Below are positions 18,634 through 24,274 of a stretch of 64,000 nucleotides of DNA, one piece after another. Source of the stretch: Enterococcus sp. BWR-S5 (GTDB taxonomy: Bacteria > Bacillota > Bacilli > Lactobacillales > Enterococcaceae). Position 1 is the stretch's first letter; the number at the start of each line of letters is the position of its first letter. Under the pieces are notes generated by a model. It saw nothing but the letters and a program-made list of their open reading frames with translations. It made no database searches and was not told where the DNA came from. The stretch covers positions 62,001 to 126,000 of the forward strand of contig NZ_JADOEQ010000008.1 of NCBI RefSeq assembly GCF_016745255.1, read 5' to 3'. The position numbers and the translations under genes are program-made.

Positions 18634-19046
18634 ACGAGCTCGGTCAGTTTCTGAATAATAAGGAAAAGCGGCAGAAGAGGAGTGTTCTTCCTCAATGCCG
18701 TTTAGACTTATTATTGAGGAAACTAGCTCGTAAAGCTGGATAAAAGTAAAAGCTGAACGAGCTCGGTCAGTTTCTGAATAATAAGGAGAAGCGGTAGAAG
18801 AGGAGTGTTCTTCCTCAATGCCGTTTAGACTTATTATTGAGGAAACTAGCTCGTAAAGCTGGATAAAAGTAAAAGCTGAACGAGCTCGGTCAGGTTCCGA
18901 ATAATAAGGAGAAGCGGTAGAAGAGGAGTGTTCTTCCTCAATGCCGTTTAGACTTATTATTGAGGAAACTAGCTCGTAAAGCTAGATAAAAGTAAAAGCT
19001 AAATGAGCTCGGTCAGTTTCTGAATAATAAAGAAAAGTAGCGGAAG
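18625..19046 (+). repeat. Tandem 123-bp hairpin repeat, three full units and a partial fourth
   Basis: Units start at 18625, 18748, 18871 and 18994, each 123 bp, nearly identical. The fourth diverges after about 50 bp. Each full unit folds into one long interrupted stem. From outside in the pairs are GCT/AGC, ACGAGCT/AGCTCGT, AGTTTC/GAAACT, AATAAG/CTTATT, AAGCGGCA/TGCCGTTT and GAAGA/TCTTC. The C-to-T change in units 2 and 3 (AGCGGTA) keeps pairing as G-T. There is no T run and no ORF. The array fills most of the gap between pnuC and nrtR. Confidence 0.9.
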
Positions 19047-19185
19047 GAAAAAACTTTTTTTACAATATTTTCCATCTTGCTAGATTACCTAAAAAATACT
19101 TAGCAAAATAGATTGACCTCAGAAGTCTGGTAGCATAAGCTTAAATTAATAAGCAGTTAAAATGAACTAAAAGTGAGTGGATAAG

Positions 19186-19977
19186 ATGAAATTCAAAGAA
19201 TATGCGGAAGAAAAAAAGTATTATGAGCAAGAAGCAAGTCAGGAAGAATTCTTGAAGTGGTATCAAAAGCAAGACCTTCCGAAATATGAAAAGCCTTCTG
19301 TAACTGTTGATAATGTGATTCTTGGCTGGGATGAGGAAGAGGTCAAGCTGCTGCTGATCAAGCGTAAGGCCAACCCCTTCCGAGATCATTATGCCCTTCC
19401 GGGAGGGTTTGTCGATAAGAAGGAGGACACAACAGAGGCTGTATTAAGAGAGGTTCAGGAAGAGGTCGGCATTACTTTAGATGAAAGCTATGTAGAACAA
19501 TTGAAGACGATTGCCACACCTAATCGAGATCCAAGAGCCTGGACAATTACCGTAGCCCATTTGACCTACTTACCTGATATGCAGGCTGTGAAGGTTACTG
19601 CAGGAGATGACGCAAGAGAGGCACATTGGGTCACGTTGAGAGCAGATAGAGAAGGAATACCTCATCTCTTTTTTAAAGGAGAAGAAATTCCATTGGAAGA
19701 GTTAGCATTTGACCACAAAGAAATTATTTGTGAAGCAGTTCATCGGATCAAGAATCGTTTGGATTACATACCGACAGTTTTACAGATTTTAGGAACGACA
19801 TTTACTCTGACTGAAGCAAGAAAGGTTTATAGTAAGTTTTTAGGTGTAGAGCTGGATGAATTGGATAATAGCAATTTTCGTAAAACCCATGGAAAGTTTT
19901 TTACAGAGATAGGCTTTGAGACAAAGCCGGTAAAGGGCAGACCGAGAAAAGTGTATAAGCTGAAAAGCCTTACCTAG
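19186..19977 (+). CDS. nrtR: NrtR-like Nudix-domain transcriptional regulator
   Basis: A 263-residue protein combining a Nudix fold and a C-terminal winged helix. The Nudix part (about 40-175) has GGFVDKKEDTTEAVLREVQEEVG, close to the Nudix box GX5EX7REUXEEXGU with the core Glu residues present. The C-terminal part (about 185-262) begins LQILGTTFTLTEARKVY and ends in KGRPRKVYKL. NrtR proteins bind ADP-ribose and repress NAD salvage genes. Its position after nadR-pnuC supports this. I chose ATG 19186, 8 nt after a weak GTGAG; a GTG at 19177 is also possible. Confidence 0.87.
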   Translation: MKFKEYAEEKKYYEQEASQEEFLKWYQKQDLPKYEKPSVTVDNVILGWDEEEVKLLLIKRKANPFRDHYALPGGFVDKKEDTTEAVLREVQEEVGITLDESYVEQLKTIATPNRDPRAWTITVAHLTYLPDMQAVKVTAGDDAREAHWVTLRADREGIPHLFFKGEEIPLEELAFDHKEIICEAVHRIKNRLDYIPTVLQILGTTFTLTEARKVYSKFLGVELDELDNSNFRKTHGKFFTEIGFETKPVKGRPRKVYKLKSLT

Positions 19978-20026
19978 TAAAAGAGTGCGAAGGCGATTAA
20001 AAAGAACAGCAATGAATGGAGTTCTT

Positions 20027-20052
20027 GTTTCTACTATATTAATAGTAGAAAC
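20027..20052. repeat. 10-bp perfect hairpin downstream of nrtR
   Basis: GTTTCTACTA and TAGTAGAAAC pair perfectly around TATTAA. No T run follows. It lies 50 bp after the nrtR stop and before a strong terminator. Function unknown; it may stabilise the 3' end. Confidence 0.5.
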
Positions 20053-20150
20053 ATTAGCAGAAGTACCAAAGGTGGGATACAGAATGGCTATGTTATCCTT
20101 AGGGTCTCCTCTATGAAATCTCTATTAGGAAAATGAAATGTTATTAAAAC

Positions 20151-20195
20151 AAAAAGACTAGCTAAAAAATATTAGCTAGTCTTTTTGCTTTTTTT
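20151..20195. terminator. Strong bidirectional terminator
   Basis: AAAAAGACTAGCT and AGCTAGTCTTTTT form a perfect 13-bp stem with a 10-nt loop, followed by a T-rich tail. It ends nrtR and would also stop leftward transcription leaving the adjacent invertible segment. Confidence 0.85.
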
Positions 20196-20287
20196 GATAT
20201 TAAAAAAATAAGATAAATTATATGGACATATAATAATTTCTGTTATATTATTAATTTTATGATGATTATTCTCTTTATATAAATTAT

Positions 20288-20318
20288 TTTTTCTTATATG
20301 AAACGAGTATAGGAAAAA
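20288..20318 (+). repeat. Left 31-bp inverted repeat of the recombinase segment (putative inversion site)
   Basis: This 31-bp sequence is the exact reverse complement of 21840-21870. Read from the right copy, it has two arms, TTTTTCCTATA and TATAAGAAAAA (10 of 11 positions pair), around a 9-nt asymmetric centre CTCGTTTCA. That is the layout of a tyrosine recombinase core site. No target-site duplication is seen outside the two copies. Confidence 0.9.
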
Positions 20319-20367
20319 ATGTGAAAAATAGATTGTTGTATCCGCTCGTTTATTCAATTCTTTATTC

Positions 20368-20396
20368 ATTTTAACGTATTAATTAGAAATAGTCTA
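20368..20396 (-). promoter_or_regulatory. Candidate outward-facing promoter inside the invertible segment
   Basis: On the minus strand TAGACT (20391-20396) lies 17 nt from TAAAAT (20368-20373), a good sigma-A-like pair. It reads leftward out of the segment across the left repeat. After inversion the same promoter would read rightward into the regulator gene and WxL operon. It is identified by eye only. Confidence 0.45.
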
Positions 20397-20521
20397 CACC
20401 AAAAAAAGAATTTTTTCGATATTTTTATCGTATTAATGATAAAATTATTTTTCTTTTTGGGTGAAATGGCAATAAATTCAACAATAGGATGAAAATAACA
20501 CAGAATAATTACATATATTTT

Positions 20522-20543
20522 TAAGCCGTCAGATAAGCCGTCA
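20522..20543 (+). repeat. Two direct copies of TAAGCCGTCA upstream of the recombinase gene
   Basis: TAAGCCGTCA occurs at 20522-20531 and 20534-20543, with a 12-bp period, just before the recombinase ribosome binding site (GGAGAGGA). It may be an autoregulatory or arm-type binding site. Only the repeat itself is certain. Confidence 0.5.
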
Positions 20544-20569
20544 TTTTTTTTCGGAGAGGATGTTATTTT

Positions 20570-21682
20570 ATGAGCAGAAGAGGAGAAAACATTTATAAAA
20601 GAAAAGACGGTCGTTGGGAAGGCAGATACATCAAAGCAAGAGATGAACAAGGAAAAATTGTTTATGGTTATGTGTATGGGCGCAAATATACAGCGGTTAA
20701 ACAAAGGCTCGCTGAGCTGAAAGTACAGTATATTGCCAGCTATGGAAGTTTGAAAATCTATGAGGGAACCTTGGAGCAGTGGCTTTGGTTTTGGCTAAAT
20801 GGACCTATGAGGAGCAGAATCAAGGTTTCGACCTACTCAAGCTATCAGCTTAGGATAAGAAAATATATCCTGCCATTTCTTGGTCAAATCAAGCTGATTG
20901 ATTTAAAGCCGAACCAAATTCAGGCATTTGTCACACATTTAGGAGACAAACAGATTTCCAGCTCTTCGATTCGTTCAATTATTACCGTATTGAAAAGTGC
21001 GTTGAATCAAGCCGTGGTCGACAATCACCTATTGAAAAATCCCTGTCAGAATATCGCCATCAAGAAAAGCGATGTAGATGATGTCAGAGCGTTGACAAAG
21101 GAGGAACAAAAACGAATAGAGCAGGCTGCACTACAGGAACCAACCTGTTCCCCAATCATAGTGGCCCTTTATACGGGGATGAGAATCGGGGAAATCAGCG
21201 GCTTGAAATGGTCGGATATTGATTTCAAAAATGGGCGAATAGCGGTTAATAGAACCTTGTATCGTACGACTCTTGATGACAAAAGAGGGAAAACACAGAT
21301 AGTTATTGATTTGCCAAAGACCAAATCCTCCAAAAGAATGATTCCAATTGCCGGGAATTTGAAAGAGTATCTATTAAGTAAAAAAGCGGCAGCCGTATCT
21401 GATTATGTGATATCCTGCCGAGAACATTTTGCTGAACCACGACTAATCAACTATCGTTTTAAAAAGACCTTGAAAAATACCGGGTTGGATCATATCCATT
21501 TCCATATGCTGCGGCACACATTTGCTACACGCTGTATCGAGCAGGGGATTGATATCGTAACAATCAGCAAGCTGTTGGGGCACTCCTCGACAAAAATGAC
21601 CCTTGATGTTTATGCAGATTCTATGTGGGAGAATCGTTTGGAAGCCATTACCCTTATTGACAGCCAATTGAATAGTAACTAA
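20570..21682 (+). CDS. Tyrosine site-specific recombinase, probable DNA invertase
   Basis: A 370-residue protein of the phage-integrase family. An N-terminal arm-binding-like basic region covers about 1-50, a core-binding SAM-like helical domain about 65-160, and the catalytic domain about 170-365. The active-site set is complete: Arg205 (TGMRIGE), Lys252, His312 and Arg315 (HMLRH), His338 (LLGHSS) and nucleophile Tyr348 (DVYAD). No excisionase, phage or conjugation gene lies nearby. The gene lies alone between 31-bp inverted repeats, so I infer it inverts its own segment rather than integrating an element. A strong terminator follows, so it should not drive the downstream operon itself. Confidence 0.88.
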   Translation: MSRRGENIYKRKDGRWEGRYIKARDEQGKIVYGYVYGRKYTAVKQRLAELKVQYIASYGSLKIYEGTLEQWLWFWLNGPMRSRIKVSTYSSYQLRIRKYILPFLGQIKLIDLKPNQIQAFVTHLGDKQISSSSIRSIITVLKSALNQAVVDNHLLKNPCQNIAIKKSDVDDVRALTKEEQKRIEQAALQEPTCSPIIVALYTGMRIGEISGLKWSDIDFKNGRIAVNRTLYRTTLDDKRGKTQIVIDLPKTKSSKRMIPIAGNLKEYLLSKKAAAVSDYVISCREHFAEPRLINYRFKKTLKNTGLDHIHFHMLRHTFATRCIEQGIDIVTISKLLGHSSTKMTLDVYADSMWENRLEAITLIDSQLNSN

Positions 21683-21685
21683 TTA

Positions 21686-21726
21686 AAAACCAAGCTCAGC
21701 ATTTGTCGCTGAGCTTGGTTTTTTTA
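21686..21726 (+). terminator. Recombinase gene terminator
   Basis: AAAACCAAGCTCAGC and GCTGAGCTTGGTTTT form a perfect 15-bp stem with a 7-nt loop and a T run. It insulates the downstream regulator and WxL genes from recombinase transcription in the present orientation. Confidence 0.9.
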
Positions 21727-21839
21727 TGTATAAAAGGAAAGCGTCGGGTTTTGTTTATTGACTGCTGTCTATTTCGTTTACGTCGTCAAAAAATGGTCAG
21801 ATAACTATCAGGTTGTTATTAAAGCAGAGTTGGTTGGCA

Positions 21840-21870
21840 TTTTTCCTATACTCGTTTCATATAAGAAAAA
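21840..21870 (-). repeat. Right 31-bp inverted repeat of the recombinase segment (putative inversion site)
   Basis: This is the exact reverse complement of 20288-20318. The enclosed segment, including both repeats, is 1583 bp. It contains a TATACT that could act as a -10 box, but there is no matching -35 at the right distance. Outside the repeat, between 21871 and 22066, possible fixed promoters are TTGTTA-18-GTATAA and CTGACT-16-TATAAA near 21963-22000. Confidence 0.9.
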
Positions 21871-22066
21871 TGCAAAAGAATAGTATACAAGTACAAGCAA
21901 CAAATTCTTCATCCGTGTAAAACTCATATATGCTGACCGCCAAATAAGCACAATATGACTGTTGTTATCCGCTGACTTATTTAGAGTATAACCTATAAAG
22001 GGTCTTTTTGTGGAGTCAAAACTCTTGTAGGCAATGCTGAAGTGATGAGGTTAAGGAGGAGATAGG

Positions 22067-22759
22067 ATGTATCACATTGGCTATTTGGTTTCAAAAAATC
22101 AAAAAAGTGAATATATTGATCGTTTTTTGGATGATCAATTATACAATTTCCATGAAATCGGAGAAGATGAGTTATTTGATTATTCTTCGCTAGATGGGCT
22201 TGTACTGGAAGAAACAGATTCAAATATTAATTGGGTGTGCAGCTTGCTGATGAAGCTTAAAGAACGTTCTGATTTACTAGTTTGGGTATTGTCCCCTGAG
22301 GTAATTGTTCCAAAATCAATTCGACTTGTTTATTTACAGCTTGGGGCAAACGGAGTGGCAGATAGTTCGGATGACTTCGATGAGTTCAGCTTGATTGTAA
22401 GAAACACGCTGGAGCGCTGCAAAGATACTGGTAGAGCGTTACCGAGCAAAACAGCGATTGAAAAGGAAGAGACACATGATTTTCAATTACTTCCTAAAAA
22501 TTTGAGTGTGGTTTTAGAAGACGGAAAAGAAGTAGAGCTGACAAAGCTGGAATTTATGGTTATCCAGTATTTGCATCGACATGCTCAGGAAACTGTTACG
22601 TATGAAGAAATCTACGAGAATGTCTGGAAAAGCGGTGAACCTTGCAGGTATCGTGTAAGCAATATGATTTTCCATTTAAGAAGAAAGATTGAAAAGGATG
22701 AAAAGGAACCAAGATATATTAAAAATGTCCGTTCCTTGGGATACAAGCTTGTCATTTAA
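22067..22759 (+). CDS. Atypical response-regulator-like winged-helix transcription factor
   Basis: A 230-residue protein. The C-terminal half (about 145-230) is an OmpR/PhoB-type winged helix, with ELTKLEFMVIQYLHRHAQETVTYEEIYENVW and VRSLGYKLVI recognisable. The N-terminal 120 residues look like a degenerate receiver domain. Where the phospho-acceptor Asp is expected the sequence reads LDGLVLEET, giving Glu48/Glu49. No histidine kinase gene is nearby. It has AAGGAGGAG before the ATG and lies between the invertible segment and the WxL operon, so it is the likely operon regulator. Confidence 0.8.
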   Translation: MYHIGYLVSKNQKSEYIDRFLDDQLYNFHEIGEDELFDYSSLDGLVLEETDSNINWVCSLLMKLKERSDLLVWVLSPEVIVPKSIRLVYLQLGANGVADSSDDFDEFSLIVRNTLERCKDTGRALPSKTAIEKEETHDFQLLPKNLSVVLEDGKEVELTKLEFMVIQYLHRHAQETVTYEEIYENVWKSGEPCRYRVSNMIFHLRRKIEKDEKEPRYIKNVRSLGYKLVI

Positions 22760-22781
22760 TAGGGGAGGGAGGAGTAGAACG

Positions 22782-22823
22782 ATGTATCGATCAGACTACA
22801 AAATCTGCCGCGAAACTGGCTAA
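22782..22823 (+). CDS. Possible 13-residue leader ORF upstream of the adhesin gene
   Basis: An ATG preceded by the purine-rich GGGAGGGAGGAG opens a 13-codon frame (MYRSDYKICRETG) ending in TAA, in the 145-bp gap between the regulator and the first surface gene. There is no other evidence that it is translated. It may be a leader peptide or chance. Confidence 0.25.
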   Translation: MYRSDYKICRETG

Positions 22824-22904
22824 TTCACACACACAGCCAGGAGGGAGGAAATACCTAAAGTTTCAGGCAAAAAACACTTTACAAAAATTTAGGAGGAGAA
22901 CAGT

Positions 22905-24242
22905 TTGAAAAAGACAAACATTCTTAAAAAAGGAATTTTAACGCTAGCTGCAACATTTGCACTTGGTGCAGTTGCAACATTAGGTGTGGAAGGAGTTCCA
23001 TTCTTGGCACCTCAAGGCGTTGAAGCGGCGGCTAGTACGGTTCAAGTAGGTACAGTTGGGGAGTTTGAAGCGGCACTGAAGGATTCAAATGTCAATGTAA
23101 TCGTCGTGACTTCTAGCATTTCATTCAACAAAAACATTACAAATATTCCAAACCGTGATGTTGAAATCCGTGGAAGAAAAGGACAGGGCGTTATTATCAA
23201 CTCAGGTCACTTTTCAATTTATGGAAAACAAAACACTAAAGGTAGAAACACACTAACTATCAAAAATGCACGTATTATCGGTGACAGTGGCGATGGCCGC
23301 TTCTTCACAGGCGGATCCGGAAACGGTCCTTCAAGCTATGGTTGGGATGTTGTTGCTCAAAACGTAAACTATGATGGTGCTCGTTTTGTTCATTTGAGCG
23401 AAGGAAAATTAACCTTCGAAGGTAACAACGTAATCAATACAAGAGCTGAAAATGCTTGGGTACATGATTTGGAATTTGCAGCTGATTCTGTTTATACAGG
23501 AACTGCAGCAAACCGTGATCATTCTCAATTCTCAGCTTTCTACTTCAATGGTGCTTTGATTAATGGTAAAGCAACTGGTGAAGTAACAATTGGTGAAAAT
23601 GCAAAAGTAAACGTAAAAATTGGACCTCAAAGTACAGTGAACTATTACTACCCAGTATTCTACGACAAAGTAGATACAGTAACATTGAAGCCTAAAGCAG
23701 AATTGAACGTTGATGCAGCGGGTGTTGCATTCCAATTCATTCCACGCGCAGATTATAAGAGTGGAAATCCTAGCTTGAACCTTGAAGAAGGAAGCTCTGC
23801 AAACTTCAACGGTCGCGGCGGCGGTAACTATGCGGCAATGAAACTGCAATATTACAACACAGAAGTAAACTTAGATGAAAACTCTTCATTAGTTGTTACT
23901 GGTAACAGTACAAAAGGTGTTATCGAGAGTGAATACAAAGGTGCTTCAATCAACTTAGAAAATCCTAAGAACTTTGAAGTAACAAACAACAAAGCAAATT
24001 CTAAATTATTCTACTCAACTAACACAACAATCAATGGTTTTGGTACAGGTGAAATTCTTGCTTGGAACCAACGTGGTGCAGTTTATCCGGAAGATCAAGA
24101 TTACGGATTTGACGGTGGTAACTTCTCTATCAGCTTTGGTAAACTTTGCAACAGCCAAACATTATCAACATTTGGTAAAGGCGTAAAAGATATCAAGCTT
24201 GAAAACTATGGAAAAATCCAAATTGGCCAAGGGGTCAACTAA
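22905..24242 (+). CDS. Secreted beta-helix (pectate-lyase-like adhesive domain) protein of the WxL locus
   Basis: A 445-residue secreted protein. The signal peptide ends near VEAAAS (about 42-45). The rest is rich in short beta-strand repeats such as NVNVIVVTSSISFNKN, DVEIRGRKGQGVII and LTIKNARIIG, as in right-handed parallel beta-helix proteins. No lyase catalytic set, WxL domain or LPXTG anchor is visible, so it probably acts as an adhesin held by partner proteins. The start is TTG, 6 nt after AGGAGGAG. Codon choice favours AAC, TTC, CGT and GTA, unlike most neighbours, suggesting high expression. Confidence 0.8.
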   Translation: MKKTNILKKGILTLAATFALGAVATLGVEGVPFLAPQGVEAAASTVQVGTVGEFEAALKDSNVNVIVVTSSISFNKNITNIPNRDVEIRGRKGQGVIINSGHFSIYGKQNTKGRNTLTIKNARIIGDSGDGRFFTGGSGNGPSSYGWDVVAQNVNYDGARFVHLSEGKLTFEGNNVINTRAENAWVHDLEFAADSVYTGTAANRDHSQFSAFYFNGALINGKATGEVTIGENAKVNVKIGPQSTVNYYYPVFYDKVDTVTLKPKAELNVDAAGVAFQFIPRADYKSGNPSLNLEEGSSANFNGRGGGNYAAMKLQYYNTEVNLDENSSLVVTGNSTKGVIESEYKGASINLENPKNFEVTNNKANSKLFYSTNTTINGFGTGEILAWNQRGAVYPEDQDYGFDGGNFSISFGKLCNSQTLSTFGKGVKDIKLENYGKIQIGQGVN

Positions 24243-24274
24243 TTTTTTCAATCATAAAGTGAGGAGGTTATGAG

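Noticed and set aside
18625-19046. Tandem repeat as a CRISPR array
   Set aside because: Units are 123 bp and nearly identical throughout, without unique spacers, and no cas gene is present.
19079-19101. Possible third NrtR operator before nrtR
   Set aside because: TTACCTAAAAAATAC has one half only; the second arm of AGGTA-N5-TACCT is missing at the required distance.
20366-20704. 112-codon antisense ORF over the recombinase start
   Set aside because: It overlaps the recombinase gene and its leader, its A/T-rich hydrophobic composition looks non-coding, and no ribosome site was found.
20288-21870. Recombinase segment as a prophage or integrative element remnant
   Set aside because: The flanking repeats are inverted rather than direct, and there is no excisionase, relaxase, capsid or lysis gene.
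20288-21870. Recombinase segment as an insertion sequence with terminal inverted repeats
   Set aside because: The enzyme is a tyrosine recombinase, not a DDE transposase, and the bases just outside the repeats (AAATTAT and TGCAAAA) show no target duplication.
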